The notes: generated by a model from the letters alone, not told the origin. A DNA stretch of 15,713 nucleotides from Gammaproteobacteria bacterium (GCA_015494165.1 WGBS01000044.1:1-15713), one strand, 5' to 3'; shown: positions 1 to 7,481, numbered from the stretch's first letter. Translations and numbers: made by a program.

Positions 1-1
1 C

Positions 2-1123
2 TTCCTGATGCCCACCGGCGAGCTGCGCGGGCTGACCCCGGGCGCGCGCGTCGTGCCCACGGGCGCGCGGCTCACCGTGCCCGCCGGCCGCGGGCTGCTC
101 GGGCGCGTCATCGACGGCGCCGGCCGTCCGCTCGACGGCGGCGGACCGCTCGCGGCCGAGGCGCGTGTGCCCCTCATGGGCCGCGCCATGGGGTTGATGG
201 CGCGGCCGCCCATCCGCGAGCCCCTCGACGTCGGCGTGCGCGCCATCAACGCGCTGCTCACGGTGGGCCGCGGCCAGCGCCTCGGGCTCTTCGCCGGCAG
301 CGGCGTCGGCAAGAGCGTGCTGCTCGGCATGATGACCCGCTACACGAGCGCCGACGTCACCGTGGTGGCGCTCATCGGCGAGCGCGGCCGCGAGGTCAAG
401 GAGTTCGTCGAGGGGATCCTGGGCCCGGATGGGATGCGGCGCGCGGTCGTCGTCGCCACGCCCGCGGACCATCCCCCGTTGATGCGCCTGCACGGCGCCT
501 GGGTGGCGACCGCGGTGGCGGAGTGGTTCCGCGACCAGGGCCTGGACGTGCTGCTGCTCATGGACTCGCTGACGCGCTTCGCGCAGGCACAGCGCGAGAT
601 CGGTCTCGCCATCGGCGAGCCGCCCGCGACCAAGGGCTATCCGCCGTCGGCCTTCGCGCGCCTGCCGCAGCTCGTCGAGCGCGCGGGCAACGCCGAGGGC
701 GGCGGCTCCATCACCGCCTTCTACACGGTGCTCACCGAGGGCGACGACACGAACGACCCCGTCGCCGACGCCGCGCGCGCCATCCTCGACGGCCACGTGG
801 TGCTCTCGCGCGAGCTCGCCGAGGCCGGCCACTACCCGGCGATCGACGTCGAGGCCTCCATCAGCCGCGCCATGACCGAGATCACCGACGAGGAGCACCG
901 CGAGGCGGCAAGGCGTTTCCGCGAGCTCTACAGCCTCTACCGCCGCAACCGCGACCTCATCAGCGTGGGCGCCTACGAGCGCGGCAATGACCCGCGCCTC
1001 GACGAGGCCGTGGACGCCCACCCGCGCCTGCTCGCCTTCCTGCGCCAGGCGCAGGAGGAGCGCGTGGGCTTCGCCGAGAGCGTCCGCGCGCTCAGGGACT
1101 TGCTGGGCTCGCCGGGCCAGTGA
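2..1123 (+). CDS. fliI: Flagellum-specific export ATPase FliI (5' partial)
   Basis: This is the 3' part of FliI, the soluble hexameric ATPase that works with FliJ at the base of the flagellar type III export apparatus and helps load substrates into the gate. The reading frame is open from base 2, so the start codon and the N-terminal beta-barrel domain lie upstream; 373 residues of the usual 440-460 are present. The Walker A loop GSGVGKS is at nt 296-316 and the Walker B strand LLLMD at nt 551-565. They are followed by the F1-beta-like stretch SLTRFAQAQREIG and by GEPPATKGYPPSAFARLPQL, typical of FliI and its injectisome relatives. The C-terminal helical domain is complete and ends in TGA. 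The neighbours fliJ and fliK support FliI over a virulence-system homologue. Identification is secure; only the N-terminus is unseen. Confidence 0.97.
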   Translation, partial: FLMPTGELRGLTPGARVVPTGARLTVPAGRGLLGRVIDGAGRPLDGGGPLAAEARVPLMGRAMGLMARPPIREPLDVGVRAINALLTVGRGQRLGLFAGSGVGKSVLLGMMTRYTSADVTVVALIGERGREVKEFVEGILGPDGMRRAVVVATPADHPPLMRLHGAWVATAVAEWFRDQGLDVLLLMDSLTRFAQAQREIGLAIGEPPATKGYPPSAFARLPQLVERAGNAEGGGSITAFYTVLTEGDDTNDPVADAARAILDGHVVLSRELAEAGHYPAIDVEASISRAMTEITDEEHREAARRFRELYSLYRRNRDLISVGAYERGNDPRLDEAVDAHPRLLAFLRQAQEERVGFAESVRALRDLLGSPGQ

Positions 1124-1202
1124 CGGAAGCCCGTCGCCGCCCGAACCCTCTCGGGCCCTTCAGGCCTGCGTCCTCGCGCCGCTAAAGGGTGCGCAGGGAG
1201 CC

Positions 1203-1222
1203 GCAACCGCTGGCACGGTTGC
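1203..1222. repeat. 7-bp inverted repeat overlapping the fliJ promoter
   Basis: GCAACCG (1203-1209) and CGGTTGC (1216-1222) are exact inverted copies around a 6-base loop, CTGGCA. The element sits in the 149-bp fliI-fliJ gap and overlaps the -24 box of the sigma-54 type promoter. As RNA it would form a short hairpin followed by TGCTTG, so it could slow or end read-through from fliI. As DNA it could be a protein site. Either role is inference. The rest of the gap (1124-1202) shows only a weak 5-bp stem, CCCGA/TCGGG at 1140-1155. Confidence 0.4.
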
Positions 1223-1227
1223 TGCTT
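1210..1227 (+). promoter_or_regulatory. Sigma-54 (RpoN) promoter upstream of fliJ
   Basis: TGGCAC (1211-1216), five bases, then CTGCTT (1222-1227) matches the -24/-12 consensus TGGCAC-N5-TTGCW with one mismatch in the -12 half. The invariant GG (1212-1213) and GC (1224-1225) have the required 10 bases between them. Transcription would start near 1236, about 37 bases before the fliJ ATG. Reading the + strand I found TGGCAC at only two places, here and upstream of fliL, both in the two largest gaps. Flagellar genes of polar-flagellate gammaproteobacteria are commonly driven by RpoN with FleQ/FlrA-type activators, which fits. No activator site was recognised. Confidence 0.7.
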
Positions 1228-1258
1228 GTGGAAGGGACAGGAAGGGCCGGCACGGCCC

Positions 1259-1266
1259 GGGAGGTG
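1259..1266 (+). promoter_or_regulatory. Ribosome binding site that fixes the fliJ start
   Basis: GGGAGGTG ends six bases before the ATG at 1273. It decides the start: an upstream in-frame GTG at 1189 would place translation across the sigma-54 promoter and ahead of the predicted transcription start. Confidence 0.75.
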
Positions 1267-1272
1267 CGCGAG

Positions 1273-1713
1273 ATGAACGCGGCCAGAAGGATGAGGTCCA
1301 TCGCGAGCCTGGCGGCGCTCGAGGAGCGCAGCGCCGCGCGGGTGATGGCGGAATGGCGCCGGGTGCTGGCGCGCGAGCGCCGCAAGCTCGAGGAGCTGAG
1401 CGCCTATCGCGACGAGTACGCGATGCGCGCGCGCGGCGGCGGCGTCCTCTCGGGGCGCTCGCTGCACGAGCAGCGCGCCTTCGTCGCGCGCCTCAACCAG
1501 GCCATCGCCGAGCAGGCCCGGCGCGTGGCCGAGGTCGAGCGCGAGTATCGCGTGGCGGTGAGCGCCTGGGAGCGGCGCCGCAGCCGCACGCTGGGCCTGG
1601 AGAAGGTGGCCGAGGGGCACGAGGCGCGGGCGCGGGCCGCGGAGAGCCGCCGCGAGCAGGCCGAGAGCGACGCGCTGGCGCTGCGGCTCGCGCAACGCGA
1701 CAGCGCCGCCTGA
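1273..1713 (+). CDS. fliJ: Flagellar export chaperone/stalk protein FliJ
   Basis: FliJ is a small coiled-coil protein that sits in the centre of the FliI hexamer, links it to FlhA and helps recycle export chaperones. With the ATG at 1273 the product has 146 residues, almost the same as the enterobacterial protein (147). It is nearly all helical, rich in Arg, Glu and Ala with heptad-like spacing and no membrane segment, as expected for two long antiparallel helices; the AARVMAEWRR and LNQAIAEQARRVAEVE stretches resemble the family. FliJ sequences are poorly conserved, so position between fliI and fliK carries much of the weight. The start is chosen from the strong GGGAGGTG and from the promoter position. 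The gene is 21 bases upstream of fliK and probably shares a transcript with it. Confidence 0.9.
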   Translation: MNAARRMRSIASLAALEERSAARVMAEWRRVLARERRKLEELSAYRDEYAMRARGGGVLSGRSLHEQRAFVARLNQAIAEQARRVAEVEREYRVAVSAWERRRSRTLGLEKVAEGHEARARAAESRREQAESDALALRLAQRDSAA

Positions 1714-1734
1714 ACGCAGCGGACGTCAAGCGAG

Positions 1735-2940
1735 ATGACCGAACCCCAGAGCCCCGCCGCCGACCTGCTGCCGCTGACGCAGCCGCAGGCACAGCCAGCC
1801 GCTCCGGGATCCCCGGGCGCCGGCTCGATGCCGTCCGGCGCGGGCGGCGCCGCAGAGAACGGTGACGAGGCGGGCGGTCCCGCGTTCGCCGAGGTGCTCG
1901 CCGCGCGTCTGGCCGGCGCGGCCGCTACCACCGCGCCCGGTCCGGACCCCCTTGCCAACGCGGATTCCGGCGTGACCACGCCGGCCGCTGGGGGAAGCGG
2001 GGAGCCGCCGGAGGCGGCGGACGCGGAAGGCACGGAAGCCGCCGCCGACGGGACCAGCACGGCACCCGCAGGAGCGACGACGGCGGCGCAGGCGACGCTC
2101 GTTGCGGTGCAGGCCGTGGCGGCTGCGCCCGCCGGGCAGCCCGTGGCTTCCGCGCACGGGAGCGCGCCGGAGGAGATGGAAGAGGGCGCGCGCGGCGCGG
2201 GCGAGGCGGCGGGCGGAACGGGCACCGCAGGCCGGTACCTCGCGCGGGCGGGCCTTCCGGCGCAGGGAGGCGGAGCGGGCGCGCCGCTGCCGGCGCCCGC
2301 GCCTTCCGGCGGCGAGGCCCCGCCCGCCGGACCGGATGCCCTGGCCGCGGCCGAAGGCGTGCGGCATGCGGCGCGCAAGGGCGGGGGCCAGGCCGATGCC
2401 CCGGCGCCGGCGGCGGTCCGCGGCGCCGACCTCCCGACGCACCCGCCACAGCCGCCGCACGCGCTGCGCCCGACCGCCGACACCGCGCCGGCGCAGCAGG
2501 CCGAGCGCGCCCCGCTCGATACGGCCACGCCCGACTGGCCGGATGCGCTCGGCGAGCGCGTGGTGTGGATGGCCGGGCGCGGGAGCAGCCAGCATGCCAC
2601 CCTGCGGCTCAACCCCCCGCACCTGGGCAGCGTCGAGGTGCGGCTCACGGTGTCGCCGCAGGACGGGCAGGCGAGCGTGAGCTTCCATGTGCAGCACCCG
2701 GATGCGCGCGAGGCGATCCAGGCCGCATTGCCGCGCCTGCGCGAGATGATGGCCGAGGCCGGCATGCAGCTCGCCGACGCCCAGGTCAGCCACCGCGAGC
2801 CGCATGACAGCGGCGCCGGGGAACAGCGGCACTGCCGCGACCGCGCCCCCGGCGGCGATGCCCCGGTGGCGGAGGCGACCGCCGCGGCCGCGCCGGCAGC
2901 GCCCCTCGCACGCGCCGGACTCCTCGACCTCTACGCCTGA
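1735..2940 (+). CDS. fliK: Flagellar hook-length control protein FliK
   Basis: FliK is a secreted molecular ruler: it measures hook length during export and then, through its C-terminal domain, makes FlhB switch from rod/hook to filament substrates. The 401-residue product has a long disordered N-terminal and central part (about residues 1-260) made mainly of Ala, Gly, Pro and Glu. A conserved C-terminal domain follows (about 263-350), with HATLRLNPPHLGSVEVRL and then VSFHVQHPDAREAIQAALPRLREM split over the next stretch, the signature of the Flg_hook domain. The extreme C-terminus LLDLYA also resembles the family, which argues against a frameshift in the unusual Arg/His/Cys stretch just before it. 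The ATG at 1735 has only a weak Shine-Dalgarno. After the stop comes a 183-bp gap holding the fliL promoter. Confidence 0.95.
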   Translation: MTEPQSPAADLLPLTQPQAQPAAPGSPGAGSMPSGAGGAAENGDEAGGPAFAEVLAARLAGAAATTAPGPDPLANADSGVTTPAAGGSGEPPEAADAEGTEAAADGTSTAPAGATTAAQATLVAVQAVAAAPAGQPVASAHGSAPEEMEEGARGAGEAAGGTGTAGRYLARAGLPAQGGGAGAPLPAPAPSGGEAPPAGPDALAAAEGVRHAARKGGGQADAPAPAAVRGADLPTHPPQPPHALRPTADTAPAQQAERAPLDTATPDWPDALGERVVWMAGRGSSQHATLRLNPPHLGSVEVRLTVSPQDGQASVSFHVQHPDAREAIQAALPRLREMMAEAGMQLADAQVSHREPHDSGAGEQRHCRDRAPGGDAPVAEATAAAAPAAPLARAGLLDLYA

Positions 2941-3047
2941 GGCGCGGCTCCTTTCCCCCTGCCGGCTGCCTCCGCGGCCCCCGCACCGTCAAGCCTCCGA
3001 CGCGCATGGCGCCGCCTGCGTGCACCCACTGCCTAACCCCCTGAACC

Positions 3048-3079
3048 GTGCCACTCCGCTGCGGTCTGCGCCGTGGCAC
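3048..3079. repeat. Inverted repeat GTGCCAC...GTGGCAC at the fliL promoter
   Basis: GTGCCAC (3048-3054) and GTGGCAC (3073-3079) are exact 7-bp inverted copies separated by 18 bases; the right arm contains the -24 box of the fliL promoter. This could be an operator-like site or chance. The remainder of the 183-bp gap between fliK and fliL (2941-3123) shows no gene and no convincing T-tailed terminator. Confidence 0.35.
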
Positions 3080-3090
3080 ACGTCTTGCTT
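3073..3090 (+). promoter_or_regulatory. Sigma-54 (RpoN) promoter upstream of fliL
   Basis: TGGCAC (3074-3079), five bases, TTGCTT (3085-3090) is a full match to the -24/-12 consensus, with GG at 3075-3076 and GC at 3087-3088 separated by 10 bases. Transcription would start around 3100, leaving a leader of about 24 bases before the fliL ATG at 3124. This is the likely head of the fliLMNOPQR-flhB-flhA transcript. It is the best regulatory signal in the window. Confidence 0.85.
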
Positions 3091-3123
3091 CGATGGAAGC
3101 GGACCCCAGCCGGAGACGGAAGC

Positions 3124-3675
3124 ATGGCGGACGACGACAAGGACCTGGCCGAGGAGGGCGGCAAGAAGGGCGGCGGCCGCGGCGGCCTCGTCACCATCCT
3201 CGTCGCAGTGCTGGTGGCGAGCCTGGTCGCGGGCGGCGGAACCTTCGCGGCCCTCTACTTCACGGGGGTGATCGGCGGCAAGGCGGATCACACCGCCGAG
3301 GACGCCGGCGAGGCGCAGGAGGACGAAGGCGGCGGGGAGGCCGAGGCCGAGGAGGAGGCGCCGCCCATCTACATCGCCCTCGATCCCTTCGTGGTCAACT
3401 TCGACAACCCGACGGTGGCGCGCTTCCTCCAGGTCAAGCTGCAGGTGATGACGCGCAGCCCCGAGGCCGCCAAGGCGATCGAGGAGCACATGCCGGTCAT
3501 CCGCAACGCCCTCGTCATGCTCTTCAGCGGCCAGAAGTACGAGGACGTCGCCACGCGCGAGGGCAAGGAGCGGCTGCGCCAGCAGACGCTCGCCGAGATC
3601 CGCAAGGTGCTCGAGGAGCGCACGGGCGATCCCGGCGTGGAGGACGTCTACTTCACCGCCTTCGTGATGCAGTGA
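3124..3675 (+). CDS. fliL: Flagellar basal body-associated protein FliL
   Basis: FliL is a single-pass inner-membrane protein that surrounds the stator units near the basal body and supports motor torque. The product has 183 residues: a short charged cytoplasmic tail, a membrane helix at about 22-46, an acidic Glu/Asp/Gly/Ala-rich linker (about 50-80), and a periplasmic stomatin-like domain beginning near PIYIALDPFVVNF and ending in VYFTAFVMQ. The ATG at 3124 is chosen because GGAGACGGA precedes it. The in-frame GTG at 3073 lies in the -24 box of the promoter and upstream of the predicted transcript start, so it cannot be used from that promoter. fliM starts four bases after the stop. Confidence 0.95.
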   Translation: MADDDKDLAEEGGKKGGGRGGLVTILVAVLVASLVAGGGTFAALYFTGVIGGKADHTAEDAGEAQEDEGGGEAEAEEEAPPIYIALDPFVVNFDNPTVARFLQVKLQVMTRSPEAAKAIEEHMPVIRNALVMLFSGQKYEDVATREGKERLRQQTLAEIRKVLEERTGDPGVEDVYFTAFVMQ

Positions 3676-3679
3676 CGCC

Positions 3680-4723
3680 ATGGCGGTCAACGACGTCCTT
3701 TCGCAGGAGGAGATCGATGCGCTGCTGCACGGCGTCGACAGCGGCGACGTCGAGACCGGCCAGGACGAACCGCCCGAGGACGGTGTCCGCCCCTACGACT
3801 TCACCAGCCAGGACCGCATCGTGCGCGGGCGCATGCCCACGCTCGAGATGGTCAACGAGCGCTTCGCGCGCCACTTCCGCATCAGCCTCTTCAACATGCT
3901 GCGGCGCACGGCCGAGATCTCGGTGGGCGGCGTGCAGCTGCTCAAGTTCGGCGAGTACGTGCACCGCCTCTACGTGCCCACCAGCCTCAATCTGGTGCGC
4001 ATCAAGCCCCTGCGCGGCACGGCGCTGTTCGTGATCGACCCCAAGCTCGTGTTCACGGTGGTCGACAACTTCTTCGGCGGCGACGGGCGCTTCCCGGCCA
4101 AGATCGAGGGGCGCGAGTTCACGCCCACCGAGACGCGCATCATCAAGATCGTGCTCGAGCACGCCTTCCGCGACCTGCACGAGGCCTGGGCGCCGGTGCT
4201 GCCGGTGGAGTTCGAGTATCTCAACTCCGAGGTCAACCCGCAGTTCGCCAACATCGTCAGCCCCTCCGAGGTGGTGGTGGTGAGCTCCTTCCAGGTGGAG
4301 CTCGACGGCGGCGGCGGCGAGCTGCACGTGACGCTCCCCTACTCGATGATCGAGCCCATCCGCGAGCTGCTCGACGCCGGCGTGCAGAGCGACCGCACCG
4401 AGGCGGACGAGCGCTGGGCGGAGGCGCTGCGCTACGGCGTGCGCGAATCGCTCGTCGAGCTCACGAGCACGCTGGTGGAGACCACGCTCAGCCTGCGCGA
4501 GGTCATGGAGCTCAAGCCCGGGGACATCATCACCGTGGACCTGCCGGAGGAGGTAGAGCTGCGCGCCGAGGGCGTGCCGCTGTTCCGCGGTGTCTACGGA
4601 ATCGCCAACGGCAAGCACGCGGTCAAGATCACGGGGCGCGTGGAGCGCCCGCCGGAGCTGCGCACCTCGGTGCTCGCCCTGCCGGGCGTGGCGGGCGTGC
4701 AGCGCAGCCGGCAACAGAGCTGA
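3680..4723 (+). CDS. fliM: Flagellar motor switch protein FliM
   Basis: FliM forms the middle of the cytoplasmic C-ring. It binds CheY-P and passes the signal to FliG, so reversing rotation. In 347 residues it shows the three expected parts. The N-terminal CheY-binding peptide is VLSQEEIDALLHG (residues 6-18). A CheC-like middle domain contains the GGDGR loop (133-137) that contacts FliG. A C-terminal SpoA domain (about 255-330) pairs with FliN. The ATG lies four bases after the fliL stop, with almost no Shine-Dalgarno, so translation is probably coupled to fliL. fliN follows after 15 bases. Length and motifs are normal for the family. Confidence 0.98.
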   Translation: MAVNDVLSQEEIDALLHGVDSGDVETGQDEPPEDGVRPYDFTSQDRIVRGRMPTLEMVNERFARHFRISLFNMLRRTAEISVGGVQLLKFGEYVHRLYVPTSLNLVRIKPLRGTALFVIDPKLVFTVVDNFFGGDGRFPAKIEGREFTPTETRIIKIVLEHAFRDLHEAWAPVLPVEFEYLNSEVNPQFANIVSPSEVVVVSSFQVELDGGGGELHVTLPYSMIEPIRELLDAGVQSDRTEADERWAEALRYGVRESLVELTSTLVETTLSLREVMELKPGDIITVDLPEEVELRAEGVPLFRGVYGIANGKHAVKITGRVERPPELRTSVLALPGVAGVQRSRQQS

Positions 4724-4738
4724 GACGAGGAGCCCGCG

Positions 4739-5251
4739 ATGAGCGACGAAGCGAACGGCAACGGCGAGGCGATCGGGAACGGCGGCGGCGACGTCGCCAG
4801 CGAGTGGGCCGAGGCGCTCGCCGAGCAGCAGGCGGCGAGCGAGGGCGGCCAGGCCGGGGACGGCACAGCCGGGGCCGAGGGGGCGGCCGCGGCCGATGCC
4901 GGTGCGGGCGGTGATGGCGACCGCCGCGCCGAATACGCCAAGGCCGCCTTCCAGGCGCTCGAGGCCGAGCCGGGGCGCGGCGACGGCGAGGACGTCAACC
5001 TCGATCTCATCCTCGACGTCCCGGTGACGCTCTCGATGGAGATCGGGCGCACCCAGATCAGCATCCGCAACCTGCTGCAGCTCAATCAGGGCTCGGTCGT
5101 GGAGCTCGACCGCCTCGCCGGCGAGCCCATGGACGTGCTGGTCAACGGCACCCTCATCGCCCACGGCGAGGTGGTGGTGGTGAACGAGAAGTTCGGCATT
5201 CGCCTCACGGACGTGGTCAGCCCCGCCGAGCGCGTGCGCAGGCTGCGCTGA
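4739..5251 (+). CDS. fliN: Flagellar motor switch protein FliN
   Basis: FliN forms the bottom of the C-ring with FliM and docks the FliH-FliI export complex. The 170-residue protein is somewhat longer than the enterobacterial one (about 137). The extra length is an N-terminal region of about 80 residues rich in Gly, Ala, Glu and Asn that includes SEWAEALAEQQ, a short motif also seen near the start of pseudomonad FliN. The C-terminal SpoA domain (about 85-165) is clear: LDVPVTLSMEIGRTQISIRN, then a segment ending VNEKFGIRLTDVVSP. GAGGAG at 4727-4732 gives a good ribosome site for the ATG. fliO follows after 14 bases. Confidence 0.97.
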   Translation: MSDEANGNGEAIGNGGGDVASEWAEALAEQQAASEGGQAGDGTAGAEGAAAADAGAGGDGDRRAEYAKAAFQALEAEPGRGDGEDVNLDLILDVPVTLSMEIGRTQISIRNLLQLNQGSVVELDRLAGEPMDVLVNGTLIAHGEVVVVNEKFGIRLTDVVSPAERVRRLR

Positions 5252-5265
5252 GGGAGGGACGAGGG

Positions 5266-5685
5266 ATGCGCGCGGCGGCGGCCCTGGCGATGGCAGCGCT
5301 TCCGGTGACGGCGCTCGCTGCGGACGCGGCACCGCCGGCGCCGGTGCTCGGCGCGGGCACGCTGCTGCAGGTGGCGGCCGCGCTCGGCCTCGTGCTGGCG
5401 CTCGTCGCCGGCGCCGCCTGGGCCCTGCGGCGCGTGGGCGGCGCGACGGCGGGCGGCACCGGCGCGGTGCGCGTGCTCGGGGGCGTCGCCCTGGGCACGC
5501 GCGAGCGCGCCGTGCTGGTGCAGGTCGGCGAGACGCAGCTCCTGCTCGGGGTCGCGCCGGGGCGGGTGCAGACGCTGCACGTGCTCGAGCGCCCGGTGGC
5601 CGTGGCGGCGCCGGGCGGCGGGGCCTTCGCCGGCCGCCTCGCCGCGGCCCTGCGGCGCGGCGCGGCCGCGCGGGAGGAGGGCTGA
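5266..5685 (+). CDS. fliO: Flagellar export apparatus assembly protein FliO
   Basis: FliO is a membrane protein that helps FliP assemble into the export gate; it is not part of the finished pore. The 139-residue product begins with a hydrophobic signal-like segment (about 1-19, Ala-rich, ending TALAADA) and has one membrane helix at about 30-53. The cytoplasmic FliO domain follows, with VRVLGGVALGTRERAVLVQV and LLLGVAPGRVQTLH, the conserved core of the family. FliO sequences diverge a lot, but the place between fliN and fliP is diagnostic. A purine-rich AGGGAGGGACGAGGG stretch precedes the ATG. The stop overlaps the fliP start (TGATG), so the two are translationally coupled. Confidence 0.93.
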   Translation: MRAAAALAMAALPVTALAADAAPPAPVLGAGTLLQVAAALGLVLALVAGAAWALRRVGGATAGGTGAVRVLGGVALGTRERAVLVQVGETQLLLGVAPGRVQTLHVLERPVAVAAPGGGAFAGRLAAALRRGAAAREEG

Positions 5686-6428
5686 TGGCGCGGCGCCGCC
5701 TCGCGGCCGTGCTCGGGCTGCTCGCCCTTGCGGCGGCCGGCGCGGCCGCGGCGGCGCCCGCCTATCCGGCGCTCACCGTGCAGGGCGCCGGCGGCACGCA
5801 GACCTGGTCGCTCAGCGTCCAGGTGCTGCTGCTCATGACGGCGCTGACCCTGCTGCCGGCCGGGCTCATGATGATGACCGCCTTCACGCGCATCGTCATC
5901 GTCCTCGCCATCCTGCGCCAGGCCCTGGGCACGGTGCAGACGCCCTCGAACCAGATCCTCATCGGCCTCGCCCTCTTCCTCACGATCTTCGTCATGTACC
6001 CCGTGCTCGACCAGGTCAACCGCGAGGCCGTGCAGCCCTACCTCGGCGACCAGATCGGCCTGCAGGAGGCGGCGCGGCGCGCGTCGGTGCCGCTGCGCCG
6101 CTTCATGCTGGCGCAGACGCGCGAGGAGGACCTGGCGCTGTTCGCCCAGCTCGCCGGGGTCGAGGCCGAGCGGCCCGAGGAGGTGCCCCTGTCGGTGCTG
6201 GTGCCGGGCTTCGTCACCAGCGAGCTCAAGACCGCCTTCCAGATCGGCTTCCTGATCTTCATCCCCTTTCTGGTCATCGACCTCGTGGTGGCGAGCGTGC
6301 TCATGTCGATGGGCATGATGATGCTCTCGCCCATGATCGTCTCGCTGCCCTTCAAGATCATGCTCTTCGTGCTGGTCGACGGCTGGGCGCTGGTCATGGG
6401 GGCGCTCGCCTCCAGCTTCTACACCTGA
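5685..6428 (+). CDS. fliP: Flagellar export gate protein FliP
   Basis: FliP is the main subunit of the FliP5-FliQ4-FliR1 export gate in the inner membrane. The 247-residue protein starts with a cleavable signal peptide (MARRR, an Ala/Leu core, likely cut near residue 24), as is usual for FliP. Four membrane helices follow. Both family signatures are present: VTSELKTAFQIGFLIFIPF, and further on MGMMMLSPMIVSLPFKIM followed by FVLVDGW. The Met-rich stretch in the second signature corresponds to the ring that seals the closed pore. The ATG overlaps the fliO stop by one base, and GGGAGGAGG lies just upstream. Confidence 0.98.
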   Translation: MARRRLAAVLGLLALAAAGAAAAAPAYPALTVQGAGGTQTWSLSVQVLLLMTALTLLPAGLMMMTAFTRIVIVLAILRQALGTVQTPSNQILIGLALFLTIFVMYPVLDQVNREAVQPYLGDQIGLQEAARRASVPLRRFMLAQTREEDLALFAQLAGVEAERPEEVPLSVLVPGFVTSELKTAFQIGFLIFIPFLVIDLVVASVLMSMGMMMLSPMIVSLPFKIMLFVLVDGWALVMGALASSFYT

Positions 6429-6438
6429 GGGCCGTGCG

Positions 6439-6708
6439 GTGACGCCCGAGACCGTGATCGAGCTCGGACGCCAGGCGCTCTACGTCACGGCGCTGCTCGC
6501 CGCGCCGCTGCTGCTCTCGGCCCTCGTGGTCGGTCTCCTGGTGGGCGTCTTCCAGGCGGCGACGCAGATCAACGAGATGACGTTGAGCTTCATCCCCAAG
6601 CTCCTGGTGCTCGCCCTGGCGCTGGCGGTGGCGGGGCCCTGGATGCTTCAGCTCATCACGGGCTTCACGCGCCGGCTGATCGAGTCCATCCCGGGGATGA
6701 TCGGATGA
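6439..6708 (+). CDS. fliQ: Flagellar export gate protein FliQ
   Basis: FliQ is a small hairpin membrane protein, four copies of which wrap around the FliP-FliR core of the export gate. The 89-residue length is exactly typical. It has two hydrophobic helices (about 12-37 and 52-72) joined by the conserved loop FQAATQINEMTLSFIPK. The start is a GTG at 6439 (V-TPETVIELGRQAL, matching the usual M-TPE opening), with a weak GAGGG ahead. The gap to fliP is ten bases, and the stop overlaps the fliR start as ATGA. Confidence 0.97.
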   Translation: MTPETVIELGRQALYVTALLAAPLLLSALVVGLLVGVFQAATQINEMTLSFIPKLLVLALALAVAGPWMLQLITGFTRRLIESIPGMIG

Positions 6709-7481
6709 GCGGCCTGGACGCCCTCGTCGTGGTCGGCGCGAGCTGGGTGGGGCCTGCCATGCTCGTGCTGGCGCGCGTGGGCGGCTTCCTCGCCGCAGTG
6801 CCCGTGCTGGGCACGCGCATGGTGCCGATGCGCATTCGTGCCGGCCTCGCCGTGCTGCTCGCGCTCGTGCTGCTGCCCGTCGCGGTGCCGGACCCCGCGG
6901 CCTGGCAGGGGCCGCCGTCGGCGCTCGCCGTGGCGGGCGAGGTGGTCCTGGGCCTCGCCATGGGCTTCGCCCTGCAGCTCGTCTTCGCCGCGCTCGTCTT
7001 CGGCGGGCAGGCGCTGGGTCTCGGCATGGGCCTCGGCTTCGCCTCGATCGTGGATCCCCAGAACGGCGTGCAGGTGCCGGTGGTGAGCCAGTTCTACGTC
7101 ATCACGGCGGTGCTGCTCTTCTTCGCCATGAACGGCCACCTGCTGCTGGTCGAGCTGCTGGCCGAGTCCTTCCGTGCCCTGCCGCCCGGCAGCGGCGTGC
7201 TCGGGGCCGAGGCGGCCGGCACGCTCGCGCGCTGGGGCGCGCGCCTCATCGGCTATGGCGTGCTCGTGACGCTGCCGGCGGTCACGGCGATCCTCATCGT
7301 CAACCTCGCCTTCGGCGTCATCACGCGCGCGGCACCCCAGCTCAACATCTTCGCCGTCGGCTTCCCGGTCACGCTGCTGGTGGGACTGGCGGTGCTCGGG
7401 ATCACCCTGCCGGTGCTGCTGCCGCGCTTCGGCGAGCTGCTGCTCGACGCCGCGGCGCTGGTGCGCGCCATCGGGAGCTGA
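6705..7481 (+). CDS. fliR: Flagellar export gate protein FliR
   Basis: FliR is the single-copy subunit that completes the FliP ring of the export gate and contacts FlhB. The 258-residue product is very hydrophobic, with about six membrane segments. Recognisable parts are VLARVGGFLAAVPVLGTR near the N-terminus, the GLGMGLGFASIVDPQNG region in the middle, and LIVNLAFGVITRAAPQLN followed by IFAVGFPVT, the most conserved part of the family. The ATG overlaps the fliQ stop by four bases (ATGA), indicating coupling. flhB starts three bases after the fliR stop. Length is normal. Confidence 0.97.
   Translation: MSGLDALVVVGASWVGPAMLVLARVGGFLAAVPVLGTRMVPMRIRAGLAVLLALVLLPVAVPDPAAWQGPPSALAVAGEVVLGLAMGFALQLVFAALVFGGQALGLGMGLGFASIVDPQNGVQVPVVSQFYVITAVLLFFAMNGHLLLVELLAESFRALPPGSGVLGAEAAGTLARWGARLIGYGVLVTLPAVTAILIVNLAFGVITRAAPQLNIFAVGFPVTLLVGLAVLGITLPVLLPRFGELLLDAAALVRAIGS

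Noticed and set aside
1140..1155. Possible terminator hairpin CCCGA-ACCCTC-TCGGG after fliI
   Set aside because: The stem is only 5 bp and no T run follows, so it is not enough to call a terminator.
1189..1272. N-terminal extension of FliJ from a GTG at 1189
   Set aside because: It spans the sigma-54 promoter, lacks a good ribosome site and gives a protein longer than the family. The ATG at 1273 has GGGAGGTG.
2790..2880. Suspected frameshift in the FliK tail (Arg/His/Cys-rich stretch)
   Set aside because: The frame returns to an acceptable C-terminus, LLDLYA, and neither alternative frame gives a better match, so it is probably a divergent disordered tail.
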